NCBI GenBank assembly: GCA_900544175.1
Contig: UQUN01000029.1
Span: 1-32,939, forward strand
Reading direction: 5' to 3'
DNA length: 32,939 nt
Source: an uncultured Alistipes sp.
Lineage (GTDB): Bacteria; Bacteroidota; Bacteroidia; Bacteroidales; UBA932
The notes beneath the pieces were generated by a model. That model made no database searches and had not been told where the DNA came from. It saw only the letters and a list, made by a program, of their open reading frames with translations. Positions within the stretch are counted from its first letter, which is position 1. Every line of letters starts with the position of its first letter. The translations under genes were made by a program, and so were the position numbers. This document shows, piece after piece, positions 16,506 through 25,506 of this stretch.

Positions 16506-16952
16506 ATGAAAGAATATAAACTCAAAATCAACGGCAATGACTACAATGTGGTCATCAACGATGTACAGGAGTCTGTAGCCTCTGTCGAGGTAAACGGCTC
16601 CAACTACAAGGTAGAGTTTGAGAAACCCATCGTGAAGCCTACTGCCATCAAAGTTGTAAAAACAGCACCTGCCGCTCCTGCGGTAACAGCCGCTGCTCCC
16701 AAGCCTTCGGCAGCCCAAGCAACCGCGCCTACCGCCGGAGGTACTACAGTCTCATCTCCCCTTCCAGGCGTCATCCTTGAAATCAGCGTCAAGGAAGGCG
16801 ATACCGTGAAGAACGGCCAGAAGATCATGGTCCTCGAAGCCATGAAGATGGAGAATGTCATCGAAGCCACGGCTGACGGTGTTATAAAGAGTATTAAGGT
16901 CGCCAAGGGCGATTCCGTAATGGAAGGCACGCCACTGGCTATTATTGGATAG
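16506..16952 (+). CDS. mmdC: biotin carrier subunit of methylmalonyl-CoA decarboxylase
   Basis: Biotinyl carrier protein of 148 residues. A short N-terminal domain (about 1-48, MKEYKLKINGNDYNV) is joined by an Ala/Pro-rich flexible linker (about 50-82) to a biotinyl domain. The biotin lysine is Lys114 in EAMKMENV. It carries the carboxyl group from MmdA to the membrane beta subunit. The start is 10 bases after the OadG-type gene and mmdB begins 7 bases after its stop, consistent with one operon. Confidence 0.96.
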   Translation: MKEYKLKINGNDYNVVINDVQESVASVEVNGSNYKVEFEKPIVKPTAIKVVKTAPAAPAVTAAAPKPSAAQATAPTAGGTTVSSPLPGVILEISVKEGDTVKNGQKIMVLEAMKMENVIEATADGVIKSIKVAKGDSVMEGTPLAIIG

Positions 16953-16959
16953 TTAGTAT

Positions 16960-18096
16960 ATGATAGGCGAAAATCTCAAACAATTCTGGCAGTATACCGG
17001 ATTTGCGAATTTCGAGTGGACATATCTGCTGATGATCTGCATCGGCCTTGTGTTCATCTACCTCGCAATCAAGAAGGAGTGGGAGCCCATGCTGCTCGTT
17101 CCTATCGGATTCGGTATCATCATCGGCAACATCCCCCTCTTTCCCGGCCTGTCGGTCGGCATCTACGAGGAAGGCTCTGTGCTGAACATACTCTACTATG
17201 GTGTGATCAAGGGCTTCTACCCGCCTCTGATCTTCCTCGGAATCGGTGCGATGACCGACTTCTCCGCCCTGATCTCCAACCCCAAGCTGCTGCTCATCGG
17301 AGCTGCCGCCCAGCTGGGTATCTTCGGAGCCTACACCGTGGCCCTCGCCCTCGGGTTCTCTCCCGCTGAGGCCGGTGCCATCGGTATCATCGGAGGTGCT
17401 GACGGTCCTACCGCCATCTTCCTCTCCTCGAGACTTGCTCCCGACCTCATGGGCGCCATCGCCGTATCGGCATATTCCTACATGGCCCTCGTTCCCGTGA
17501 TCCAGCCTCCTATCATGAAGCTGCTCACCACCAAGAAAGAGAGACTCATCAGGATGAAGCCGCCCCGTCCGGTATCTCCTACAGAGAAGAAGCTCTTCCC
17601 TATCATCGGTTTCCTCGTAACCGCTTTCATCGTGCCTTCCGGTATCCCTCTGTTAGGTATGCTCTTCTTCGGTAACCTCCTTAAGGAAAGCGGTGTTACC
17701 CGCCGTCTTGCCGAGACCGCACGCGGACCGTTGATCGACATCGTGACCATCCTCATCGGTCTGACCGTAGGATGCTCCACCCAGGCCGACAAGTTCCTGC
17801 AGCTGAAGTCCGTGTACATCTTCATCCTCGGAGCGTTCTCCTTCATGGTTGCTACCTTCGGCGGTGTGATGTTCGTGAAGATCTTCAACCTCTTCCTGAA
17901 ACCAGGCAACAAGATCAATCCTCTCATCGGAAACGCCGGAGTGTCCGCCGTACCGGACTCCGCCCGTGTGTCCCAGTTAGTGGGTCTGCAATACGACAAG
18001 ACCAACCATCTGCTGATGCACGCCATGGGCCCGAACGTTGCCGGTGTGATCGGCTCGGCCGTCGCCGCAGGTATTCTGCTCGGATTCCTCGGATAG
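16960..18096 (+). CDS. mmdB: Na+-translocating decarboxylase beta subunit
   Basis: Membrane subunit of 378 residues, OadB/MmdB family, that decarboxylates carboxybiotin and exports Na+. About nine or more hydrophobic segments are visible. The key motif GGADGPTAIFLSSRLAPD is at about 145-162, with Asp148 corresponding to the essential Asp of OadB (Asp203 in Klebsiella). The C-terminal GNAGVSAVPDSARVSQ near 326-341 matches the conserved Asn/Ser region. HAMGPNVAGVIGSAVAAGILL forms the last segment. It is the last gene before a strong terminator. OadB and GcdB are homologues; the substrate assignment comes from mce and mmdA in the same operon. Confidence 0.96.
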   Translation: MIGENLKQFWQYTGFANFEWTYLLMICIGLVFIYLAIKKEWEPMLLVPIGFGIIIGNIPLFPGLSVGIYEEGSVLNILYYGVIKGFYPPLIFLGIGAMTDFSALISNPKLLLIGAAAQLGIFGAYTVALALGFSPAEAGAIGIIGGADGPTAIFLSSRLAPDLMGAIAVSAYSYMALVPVIQPPIMKLLTTKKERLIRMKPPRPVSPTEKKLFPIIGFLVTAFIVPSGIPLLGMLFFGNLLKESGVTRRLAETARGPLIDIVTILIGLTVGCSTQADKFLQLKSVYIFILGAFSFMVATFGGVMFVKIFNLFLKPGNKINPLIGNAGVSAVPDSARVSQLVGLQYDKTNHLLMHAMGPNVAGVIGSAVAAGILLGFLG

Positions 18097-18113
18097 CTTC
18101 TGATATTTTATAT

Positions 18114-18158
18114 AAAAACACCGTACAGTCTACCAACGGCTGCACGGTGTTTTTTTTT
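18114..18158 (+). terminator. intrinsic terminator after mmdB
   Basis: A perfect 11-bp stem (AAAAACACCGT / ACGGTGTTTTT), with a loop that can extend the stem across one mismatch, is followed by a run of eight or more T. It separates the decarboxylase operon from the V-ATPase operon. Confidence 0.9.
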
Positions 18159-18199
18159 ATTATTTTGCATGACTGTGGATTTAGTAAAAAGTTTTTTGT

Positions 18200-18207
18200 T
18201 AACTTTG
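18200..18207 (+). promoter_or_regulatory. putative -7 promoter element of V-ATPase operon
   Basis: TAACTTTG matches TAnnTTTG and lies 25 bases before the atpE start, downstream of the mmdB terminator. The -33 region is only weakly matched (TTTA at 18180-18183). The ATPase operon therefore probably has its own promoter. Confidence 0.5.
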
Positions 18208-18232
18208 ATGTCAAATCAAATACACACACTGT

Positions 18233-18850
18233 ATGCAAAACAAACTGCAAGAACTCACTGACAAGCTCTATAATGAAGGACTGTCAAAGGGAAAGAAAGA
18301 GGCCGAGACTCTCAAGGCCACAGCCGCAAAGGAATCCGAAAGAATAATAGCCGAGGCCAGAAAGGAAGCGGAGAAGATCGTGGAAAAAGCGCGCAAGGAG
18401 GCGGAAGAACTTAAAACAAGAGTCGAAAACGATATCAGAATGGCTTCCTCCCAGACCATATCAGCCGTCAGACAGCGTATTGAGAACATCATAATTACCA
18501 AATCCGTATCGGCTGACGTCAAGAATTCCCTTGAAGATCCTGAGCTTATCAGATCCCTTGTAACCACTGTTGCAAAGGCTTTCAATGCCGCCGATGCAGC
18601 CCCTGCCGGACTTGAAGCTGTCCTTCCTGCATCCATGCAGAAAAACCTTCAGGATTATTTCGGGAAAAATGCAGCGGAAGCCATGGACAAGGGCATCGAT
18701 GTGACTTTCTCCAGACAGATCCAGGGCGGTTTCAAGATCGGCCCCAAGAATGGAGGCTATATGATTAGTTTTGCGGAAGGCGACTTTGAGAACATTCTTA
18801 CAGAATACCTCAGACCGACTGCAAGAAAACTGCTATTCGGTCAGGAATAA
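18233..18850 (+). CDS. atpE: V-type ATPase subunit E
   Basis: Subunit E of the V/A-type ATPase peripheral stalk, 205 residues. The N-terminal half is a long charged coiled coil (about 1-75) rich in Lys, Glu and Ala, e.g. SERIIAEARKEAEKIVEKA. A globular C-terminal domain follows that packs on the A/B head; IQGGFKIGPKNGGYMISF and the Tyr-Leu-Arg-Pro end fit the family. It is the first gene of the operon. The next gene starts within its stop codon (TAATG). Confidence 0.9.
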   Translation: MQNKLQELTDKLYNEGLSKGKKEAETLKATAAKESERIIAEARKEAEKIVEKARKEAEELKTRVENDIRMASSQTISAVRQRIENIIITKSVSADVKNSLEDPELIRSLVTTVAKAFNAADAAPAGLEAVLPASMQKNLQDYFGKNAAEAMDKGIDVTFSRQIQGGFKIGPKNGGYMISFAEGDFENILTEYLRPTARKLLFGQE

Positions 18851-19440
18851 TGAACAACTACCATTACATCATCGCCGGTCTGCCAGAACTGATGCCTGAC
18901 TTTCATGCAGAAGGATTCTCCTACAAGGATCTTGAACTGTCAATAAGGGAGCATCTCTCGGCACGTGACCGCAGGCTGGTGGACTGGCTGGACTTCGGAA
19001 CTGACACCTCCCACCTTTCCGGACACTTCTACCGGGCGGTGTCCAGACAGAATTCAGGCTTTCTAAGAGCCTATTTCGAAATGGACCGCAAGATGCGTAA
19101 TGCCCAGGTGGAATTTATTTCAGCAAAAGAAAATATGGACTCCGCCAGATACACTGTCGGAGAGACGGAGTCCTGCCAGGAAGAGTATCCTGAGCTTCAG
19201 GCCATATTCCAATGCGGAGACCTGTTTGAGCGTGAGCATCGTCTGGACATGTTCCGTTGGGAAAGGATAACGGGCATGACCCTGTTCCATTATTTCGACA
19301 TGGATGTTATCCTGGCATTTCTGGCCAAAGGGCTTATAGTGGACAGATGGAGCCGTCTTGACAGGGAGAGAGGCACACAGCTGTTCCGTCAGTACGTTGA
19401 CGAGGTCAGGGGCACATTCAAAGGTGTGGATTTCCATTAA
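18850..19440 (+). CDS. DUF2764 family protein of the V-ATPase operon
   Basis: Protein of 196 residues of the DUF2764 family, found in V-type ATPase operons of Bacteroidota and relatives between the E and A subunits. It is mostly helical and soluble, begins NNYHYIIAGLPELMPDF, has aromatic and acidic segments (FLRAYFEMDRKMRNAQ, RLDMFRWERITGMTLFHYFDMDVILAF) and lacks a signal peptide. No subunit C (the d-type cap) is encoded elsewhere in the operon, so this protein may fill that place; that is inference from position, length and the aromatic/acidic content. Its start overlaps the atpE stop by one base and atpA follows after 23 bases. Confidence 0.8.
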   Translation: MNNYHYIIAGLPELMPDFHAEGFSYKDLELSIREHLSARDRRLVDWLDFGTDTSHLSGHFYRAVSRQNSGFLRAYFEMDRKMRNAQVEFISAKENMDSARYTVGETESCQEEYPELQAIFQCGDLFEREHRLDMFRWERITGMTLFHYFDMDVILAFLAKGLIVDRWSRLDRERGTQLFRQYVDEVRGTFKGVDFH

Positions 19441-19463
19441 GACAATAAAAACATCAAGAATAT

Positions 19464-21227
19464 ATGAATCCTAATAGAAAAACTACAGGAAAGGTTACGG
19501 GAGTCATCTCCAACCTGGTCACCGTAGAAGTGGACGGTCCTGTCTCGCAGAACGAGATCTGCTACATACAGCTCGGAGACGCCAGACTCATGGCCGAGGT
19601 CATCAAGGTGACAGGAAAGAGGGCATCCGTACAGGTCTACGAGAGCACCAGGGGAATGCGCAACGGGGACAAAGTGGAATTCGAAGGCCACATGCTCGAA
19701 GCCACACTGGGTCCTGGACTGCTCTCAAGTAACTTCGACGGGTTGCAGAACAACCTTGCCACGATGGATGGTGTCTTCCTAAAACGCGGGGAGTACACCG
19801 CTCCTGTCGATGTGGAAAAGGAGTGGGACTTCACCCCTATTGCAAAACCAGGTGACGAGGTACGGGCCGCCGACTGGCTCGGGGAAGTCAAGGAAGGATG
19901 GCTGCCCCACAAGATCATGGTACCGTTCTCCTTTGATGGCACATATAAGGTAAAGTCCATCGCATCGGCCGGACAGCACAAAGCCGGAGAGACCATCGCT
20001 GTCCTTACTGACATGTCGGGAGAGGAACACAACGTGTCCATGATACAGAAATGGCCGGTAAAAGTGGCAATTACGGCATATAAGGAAAAACCGCGCCCAT
20101 GGCGCATAATGGAGACAGGTGTCAGATGCATCGACACCTTCAACCCGATTGCGGAAGGAGGCACAGGTTTTATCCCCGGTCCTTTCGGCTGCGGAAAGAC
20201 CGTACTCCAGCACGCCATAGCCAAGCAGGGTGAAGCCGACGTGATTGTGATGGCCGCCTGCGGCGAGCGTGCAAACGAGGTAGTGGAGATATTCACCGAG
20301 TTCCCCGAACTGGTCGACCCGCGTACAGGACGGTCCCTGATGGAGAGGACAACCATCGTCTGCAACACATCCAACATGCCTGTAGCTGCCCGCGAAGCAT
20401 CTGTCTACACAGCGATGACGATATGCGAATACTACCGCTCAATGGGCCTCAAGGTTCTGTTGCTTGCCGACTCCACATCGCGCTGGGCACAGGCTCTCAG
20501 GGAGATGAGCAACCGTATGGAGGAGCTTCCAGGAGCCGACGCCTTCCCGGTTGACCTCTCATCCACGATTTCAAATTTCTACGCAAGAGCCGGAGCAGTA
20601 ACGCTCAACAACGGCAAGACAGGGTCAGTAACCTTCATAGGTACGGTATCACCGGCCGGAGGTAATCTGAAAGAACCGGTGACAGAATCCACCAAGAAAG
20701 CGGCCCGCTGTTTCTACGCACTCTCCCAGAACCGTGCGGACAAGAAACGCTACCCTGCCGTAGACCCGATTGACTCCTACTCCAAGTACCTCGAATACCC
20801 GGAGATCGTTTCTTTCCTGAATGAAAAGATCGCTTCCGGATGGGTAGACATGGTGATGAAGGCAAAGACTCTTGTTCTCAGAGGAAAGGAAGCATTCGAG
20901 CAGATCAACATCCTCGGAGACGACGGAGTGCCCGTAAGCTACCACGAGCGCTACTGGAAGTCAGAGCTCATAGACTTCATCATCCTGCAGCAGGACGCAT
21001 TTGACAGGATTGACGCCTCCTCCCCTCTTGAACGCCAGAAATTCATGCTTGCCAAAGTGCTGGAGGTCTGTGACCGAGAACATGATTTCGAAACATTCGA
21101 AGAATGCTCGGCCTGGTACAAGGAGGTCATCAACATCTTCAGGCAGATGAACTATTCCGAGTTCAAGAGTGAGGAATTCAACAAATATCTCGAACAGATC
21201 AATAATTTCATGAGCCATGACAAATAG
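19464..21227 (+). CDS. atpA: V-type ATPase catalytic subunit A
   Basis: Catalytic A subunit of 587 residues, the ATP-hydrolysing or ATP-synthesising subunit of the V/A-type ATPase. The N-terminal barrel (about 1-75) is followed by the A-type non-homologous insert (about 115-190, with EWDFTPIAKPGDEV). The nucleotide-binding domain has P-loop GPFGCGKT at 239-246, then AACGERANEVVEIFTEFPEL with the catalytic-site Glu, LLADSTSRWAQALREMS and a helical C-terminal domain. Length is normal. It overlaps atpB by 11 bases, which suggests coupled translation. Confidence 0.97.
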   Translation: MNPNRKTTGKVTGVISNLVTVEVDGPVSQNEICYIQLGDARLMAEVIKVTGKRASVQVYESTRGMRNGDKVEFEGHMLEATLGPGLLSSNFDGLQNNLATMDGVFLKRGEYTAPVDVEKEWDFTPIAKPGDEVRAADWLGEVKEGWLPHKIMVPFSFDGTYKVKSIASAGQHKAGETIAVLTDMSGEEHNVSMIQKWPVKVAITAYKEKPRPWRIMETGVRCIDTFNPIAEGGTGFIPGPFGCGKTVLQHAIAKQGEADVIVMAACGERANEVVEIFTEFPELVDPRTGRSLMERTTIVCNTSNMPVAAREASVYTAMTICEYYRSMGLKVLLLADSTSRWAQALREMSNRMEELPGADAFPVDLSSTISNFYARAGAVTLNNGKTGSVTFIGTVSPAGGNLKEPVTESTKKAARCFYALSQNRADKKRYPAVDPIDSYSKYLEYPEIVSFLNEKIASGWVDMVMKAKTLVLRGKEAFEQINILGDDGVPVSYHERYWKSELIDFIILQQDAFDRIDASSPLERQKFMLAKVLEVCDREHDFETFEECSAWYKEVINIFRQMNYSEFKSEEFNKYLEQINNFMSHDK

Positions 21228-22545
21228 AGCATTTCAAAGAATATACACCCAATTGGAAGCCATAACCAAAGCCACAGTCTCTGTCAAGGCTCAGGGTGTT
21301 TCCAATGACGAGCTCGCCACAGTGGCCGGACGTCTGGCCCAGGTGGTGAAGATGAAGGACGACACCGTCACTCTCCAGGTCTTCGAAGGTACCGAAGGCA
21401 TCCCGACAAACGCTGAAGTTACATTTTTCGGCGAGCCGCCCGCTCTCAATGTCAGCGACGATCTGGCCGGACGCTTCTTCAACGCCTACGGACAGCCTAT
21501 TGACGGCGGTCCGGAAGTGGAGGGCGAGAGACGCTATATCGGAGGTCCGTCGGTCAATCCCTACAAGAGAAAGCAACCCTCGCAGCTGATTCCGACCGGC
21601 ATCGCAGGCATAGACCTCAACAACACGCTGGTATCCGGACAGAAGATTCCGTTCTTCGCCGACCCGGACCAGCCCTACAATCAGGTAATGGCCATGGTGG
21701 CCCTCCGTGCGGACGTGGACAAGATCATCCTCGGCGGCATGGGACTATCCAACGACGACTACCTGTACTTCAAGAACATGTTCGAGAGCGCAGGTGCCCT
21801 GAACAAAATCATCAGTTTCGTCAACACAACCGAACAGCCCCCCGTGGAGCGTCTGCTGATACCTGACATGGCCCTGACCGCAGCCGAGTATTTCGCCGTG
21901 GACAAGAACGAAAAAGTCCTCGTGCTGCTGACCGACATGACCCTGTATGCCGACGCCCTCTCGATAGTGAGCAACCGTATGGACCAGATCCCGTCGAAGG
22001 ACTCCATGCCAGGCTCCCTGTACTCCGATCTGGCGAAAATCTACGAGAAGGCCGTACAGCTGCCTGCTGGCGGTTCGATTACGATCATCGCCGTAACGAC
22101 CCTCAATGACGGAGACATCACCCACGCCATTCCTGACAACACCGGATACATTACCGAGGGACAGCTCTTCCTTCGTATGGACAGCGATACAGGCAAGGTG
22201 ATCGTGGACCCTTTCCGATCCCTGTCCCGTCTGAAACAGCTGGTTATCGGCAAGCAGACCCGCGAAGACCACAACCAGGTGATGAACACGGCCGTCCGTC
22301 TCTACGCCGATGCGGCCAACGCCAGGACCAAACTGGAGAACGGCTTCGATCTGAGCGACTATGACAACCGCTGTCTCGAGTTCGCAAAGGAATACTCCAC
22401 CAGACTGCTGGCAATAGATGTGAACATATCCATCGACGATATGCTCGACACGGCCTGGGAACTGTTCGGCAGGTATTTCACCAAAGCCGAGACAGGTCTC
22501 AAGGAGTCTCTGATTCAGAAATACTGGAAAGAAAAAGAAGCATAA
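21217..22545 (+). CDS. atpB: V-type ATPase subunit B
   Basis: Non-catalytic B subunit, 442 residues, alternating with A in the hexameric head. It lacks the Walker A motif; the corresponding region reads SGQKIPFFADPDQPYNQ. Conserved B segments are YIGGPSVNPYKRKQPSQLIPTGIAGIDLNN, LLTDMTLYADALSIVSNRMDQIPSKDSMPGSLYSDLAKIYEKA, then TEGQLFLRMDSD and a Lys-rich C-terminus. The start overlaps the atpA stop and atpD follows 6 bases after its own stop. Confidence 0.97.
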   Translation: MTNRAFQRIYTQLEAITKATVSVKAQGVSNDELATVAGRLAQVVKMKDDTVTLQVFEGTEGIPTNAEVTFFGEPPALNVSDDLAGRFFNAYGQPIDGGPEVEGERRYIGGPSVNPYKRKQPSQLIPTGIAGIDLNNTLVSGQKIPFFADPDQPYNQVMAMVALRADVDKIILGGMGLSNDDYLYFKNMFESAGALNKIISFVNTTEQPPVERLLIPDMALTAAEYFAVDKNEKVLVLLTDMTLYADALSIVSNRMDQIPSKDSMPGSLYSDLAKIYEKAVQLPAGGSITIIAVTTLNDGDITHAIPDNTGYITEGQLFLRMDSDTGKVIVDPFRSLSRLKQLVIGKQTREDHNQVMNTAVRLYADAANARTKLENGFDLSDYDNRCLEFAKEYSTRLLAIDVNISIDDMLDTAWELFGRYFTKAETGLKESLIQKYWKEKEA

Positions 22546-22551
22546 GGCACA

Positions 22552-23160
22552 ATGGCTATCAAATTCCAATACAACAAGACATCGCTGAACGAACTGGGCA
22601 AGCAGCTCAAGGTCCGTACACGCGCCTTGCCCACCTTGAAGAACAAGGAGGCGGCCCTGCGCTTAGAGGTCAAGAAGGCCAAAAAGCGCTCGGATGAGCT
22701 ATTGGAAGAGTTGGCCTCATCCCTGGAGAAATACAGATACATGTCAGGTCTGTGGAACGAGTTCGAGCCCGGGCTGATAACAGTTAAGGACGTAGAGCTG
22801 GAAACAGCAAAGTTCGCAGGTGTCAGGATTCCGGAGCTCAGGAACGTAATCTACGAGGTCAAGGAGTTCGACCTGTTCCGCAAGCCCATGTGGTACAGTG
22901 ACGGAGTACAGATCCTGAAAGATCTGGCACGTCTCGGTATCGAATCCGAGATCTGTTCGGAGAAGAGCCGCATCCTGGACTGGTCCCGCAAGAAGACCAC
23001 CCAGAAGGTCAATCTGTATGAAAAAGTGCAGATACCAGGCTACCACGAAGCTATCTTGAAAATAAAGAGATATCTGGAGGATGAGGAGAACCTTTCCAAG
23101 GCATCCCAGAAAATAGTAAAGACCCGTCACAATCTGGAAGAAGAGGAGGAAGCGATATGA
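22552..23160 (+). CDS. atpD: V-type ATPase subunit D
   Basis: Central-stalk subunit D, 202 residues, which links the rotating head shaft to the K ring. The N-terminal basic helix (NKTSLNELGKQLKVRTRALPTLKNKEAAL) and the long C-terminal helix (YHEAILKIKRYLEDEENLSKASQKIVKTRH) form the expected antiparallel coiled coil, with a smaller middle part. The stop overlaps the atpI start (ATGA at 23157-23160). No F or C subunit gene follows. Confidence 0.93.
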   Translation: MAIKFQYNKTSLNELGKQLKVRTRALPTLKNKEAALRLEVKKAKKRSDELLEELASSLEKYRYMSGLWNEFEPGLITVKDVELETAKFAGVRIPELRNVIYEVKEFDLFRKPMWYSDGVQILKDLARLGIESEICSEKSRILDWSRKKTTQKVNLYEKVQIPGYHEAILKIKRYLEDEENLSKASQKIVKTRHNLEEEEEAI

Positions 23161-24959
23161 TTACCAAAATGACCAGATACTCCATGATTCTCCTTTCAGG
23201 GGACATGGAACCTTTCATGAAAGGCATCCAGCAGCTCGGCATGGTGGACATTACCCGCTCCTCCGCTGCCTGTGACGACACATCCAGAAAGATGAGCGGC
23301 CTTATAACCAGATGCAGGAACGCTGTGGACTCCCTCGGCAATCTGACAAAGGAGAACCCGGACCTCAAGGCCGAAGCGCATCCTGAAATCTCAGGAGAGC
23401 AGATGCTGTCAGACTTTGAAAGCAACGCTGCCCGCCGCATGGATATAAGCACCGAACTGGCCTCACTGGAGAAAGAGTACCAGAACGCCCTCCCGTGGGG
23501 AGAATTCGCCCAGGAAGATCTCGGCCGCATCAGGAAAGCCGGGCTCATCCCCCATTTCTACTGCACTGGCGACAAGAAGTTCCAGAGCAGATGGGAGCAG
23601 GAATACCCGCTGTGGGTACTCAACCGCACAGGCGGCAAGACATATTTCACCGTACTGTCCGGACAGAAAGAGGATTTCAGCTTTCCCATGGAGCAGGCAC
23701 AGTTTCCCGTACGTCCGGCATCCGCTGTACTGTCCGAAATAGACCGGCTTAAAGCCGAACGGGACAGACTGCTGACAATAGCCGCCGGATATGCGGAACG
23801 GACTGCCGAACTGCAGGAACTTGCCGACAGAACATTCGCCTCACTTGACCTGTATCTTGCAGAGACATCCTCTGTCAAGGAAGGAGAAGGGACCATAAGT
23901 ATCGTGGAAGGCTTCGCTCCCACAGAGGACGACATCAAAGTCAAGGAATACCTCGACTCATGCAGCGTCTACTACATGGCCGAAGCCGCCAAGGGCGAGG
24001 ACAACCCTCCAGTAAAGTTGCACAACAACTGGTTCGCACGGCTTTTCGAGCCCGTAGGCAGTCTGTATGAGCTGCCCAATTACGATGAGCTGGACCTGAC
24101 CCCCTACTTCGCCCCGTTCTACATGCTCTTCTTCGGATTCTGCTTGGGAGACATGGGCTACGGACTGATATTGGTCATAGCCGGCATAGCCGCAGCTATT
24201 GCATTACCTAAATACAAGGCATACGGCAAGCTTATCGCATGGCTCGGAGTGGGCTCGCTCATCATGCCCCTCCTCTCGGGAACAGTATTCGGGATGAAAC
24301 TATACGACATCTTCCCCATGCGGGAGGACATAAAGAGCCTCTTCTTCTCCGACCTGAAGATGTTCTGGTTCGCCATCATTTTCGGACTGTTCCAGATAGT
24401 CTTCGCCAGGATGATAAAAGCCGTTTTCGCCTTCTCCAGACACAAGTGGGACGAGGGCCTGAGTGAGGTCGGCTGGTGCATGGTCATTGTCTGGGCCGCA
24501 TGCGCGTATGCCGGAAGCCAGACCGGTTCGAAACTGCTGCCTTCCATCGCCGCACAGATACTGCTGTTCGGAGGACTTGTTCTCGTCCTGTTCTGCAGCA
24601 AACCGGCCAAGTTCTTCCTGCTGAGACCCCTGAAAGGCATCGTATCACTGTATGACATCACAGGCATCTTCGGAGACATGCTCTCATACATACGTCTTTT
24701 CGGACTGGGAACTACCGGAGGTATCCTCGCGCTTGTGATCAACTCTATCGCGATGAGCCTGTCCGGCATCCCGTACGTCGGCTGGCCTGTCACAGTGATT
24801 TTCCTGATATTCGGACATTTAGCTGTAATGGGACTCTCGTGTCTGGGCGCATTCGTCCATCCTGTCCGTCTTACCTTTGTCGAGTTCTACAAGAACGTAG
24901 GCTTCGAAGGAGGCGGCAGGGCTTACAAACCATTGAAATCATATAACAATAACAAATAA
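23157..24959 (+). CDS. atpI: V-type ATPase subunit I (a-type stator)
   Basis: Membrane stator subunit I/a, 600 residues. The soluble N-terminal half (about 1-300) has coiled-coil stretches; the C-terminal half has about seven to eight transmembrane helices beginning with FAPFYMLFFGFCLGDMGYGL. The motif DMLSYIRLFGLGTTGG contains the essential Arg (residue 513) that faces the ion-binding Glu of the K ring. It ends in the usual HPVRLTFVEFYKNVGFEGGGRAYKPL. Translation is coupled to atpD by the overlapping ATGA. Confidence 0.96.
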   Translation: MITKMTRYSMILLSGDMEPFMKGIQQLGMVDITRSSAACDDTSRKMSGLITRCRNAVDSLGNLTKENPDLKAEAHPEISGEQMLSDFESNAARRMDISTELASLEKEYQNALPWGEFAQEDLGRIRKAGLIPHFYCTGDKKFQSRWEQEYPLWVLNRTGGKTYFTVLSGQKEDFSFPMEQAQFPVRPASAVLSEIDRLKAERDRLLTIAAGYAERTAELQELADRTFASLDLYLAETSSVKEGEGTISIVEGFAPTEDDIKVKEYLDSCSVYYMAEAAKGEDNPPVKLHNNWFARLFEPVGSLYELPNYDELDLTPYFAPFYMLFFGFCLGDMGYGLILVIAGIAAAIALPKYKAYGKLIAWLGVGSLIMPLLSGTVFGMKLYDIFPMREDIKSLFFSDLKMFWFAIIFGLFQIVFARMIKAVFAFSRHKWDEGLSEVGWCMVIVWAACAYAGSQTGSKLLPSIAAQILLFGGLVLVLFCSKPAKFFLLRPLKGIVSLYDITGIFGDMLSYIRLFGLGTTGGILALVINSIAMSLSGIPYVGWPVTVIFLIFGHLAVMGLSCLGAFVHPVRLTFVEFYKNVGFEGGGRAYKPLKSYNNNK

Positions 24960-24972
24960 ACAACTCAATCTT

Positions 24973-25434
24973 ATGACAACACCACTGATTTTAGCCTATG
25001 TGGGCATGGCAGTAATGCTTACCCTCTCCTGCACTGGAAGTGCCATCGGTGTAACCATGGGCGGCAACACCACTATAGCCGCTCTCAAAAAGAAACCTGA
25101 GATATTCGGAAAATCCATGCTCCTCTGCGTGCTTCCCTCTACCCAGGGTCTGTACGGATTCGCGGCATTTTTCCTCATGCTCAGCAGTCTGGGCAGCATG
25201 GAGGATGCTTCGCAGGTACTTACCATGAATCAGGGACTGGCCATGTGTGCAGCCGGTCTGGCACTCGGTTTCGTGGGCCTGTGGTCAGCCATCAAGCAGG
25301 CCAGCCTCGTATGCAACGGTATCAACGAGATGTCCAACGGCAACGATGTCTTCTCCAAGACCATGATTCTCGCCGTATTCCCCGAACTCTACGCCATACT
25401 CTCGTTCGCATGCGCATTCCTCGCCCTTCCGTAA
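24973..25434 (+). CDS. atpK: V-type ATPase proteolipid subunit K
   Basis: Proteolipid of the rotor ring, 153 residues, four transmembrane helices in two hairpins like E. hirae NtpK. The second hairpin carries the ion-binding Glu138 (FPELYAIL). Hairpin one has LPSTQGLYG with Leu54, Thr57, Gln58 and Tyr61, and hairpin two has Gln109 in AIKQAS. In E. hirae the Na+ ligands are Leu61, Thr64, Gln65, Gln110 and Glu139. Spacings L+3, L+4 and Q-to-E 29 residues are the same here, so Na+ coupling is likely. It is the last gene of the operon, 13 bases after atpI, and is followed by a terminator. Confidence 0.95.
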   Translation: MTTPLILAYVGMAVMLTLSCTGSAIGVTMGGNTTIAALKKKPEIFGKSMLLCVLPSTQGLYGFAAFFLMLSSLGSMEDASQVLTMNQGLAMCAAGLALGFVGLWSAIKQASLVCNGINEMSNGNDVFSKTMILAVFPELYAILSFACAFLALP

Positions 25435-25462
25435 ACGACTGACACTCACATATTATCATAAG

Positions 25463-25506
25463 AGACTGCACTGTGTTTGGTTCTCCATCCCGTGCAGTCT
25501 TTTTTT
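25463..25506 (+). terminator. intrinsic terminator after atpK
   Basis: A 9-bp perfect stem (AGACTGCAC / GTGCAGTCT) with a pyrimidine-rich loop is followed by a T run. It ends the V-ATPase operon just before the convergent MATE gene. The bases from 25507 to 25572 contain no gene. Confidence 0.85.

Noticed and set aside
21745..22569. Minus-strand open frame of 274 codons opposite atpB
   Set aside because: It is a shadow of atpB, which is fully supported by family motifs; no domain and no promoter on that strand.
25080..25434. H+-type rotor ring for the V-ATPase
   Set aside because: The second-hairpin Glu alone would not decide the ion, but the full Leu/Thr/Gln/Gln/Glu set with E. hirae spacing favours Na+. 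Proton coupling is not excluded experimentally.
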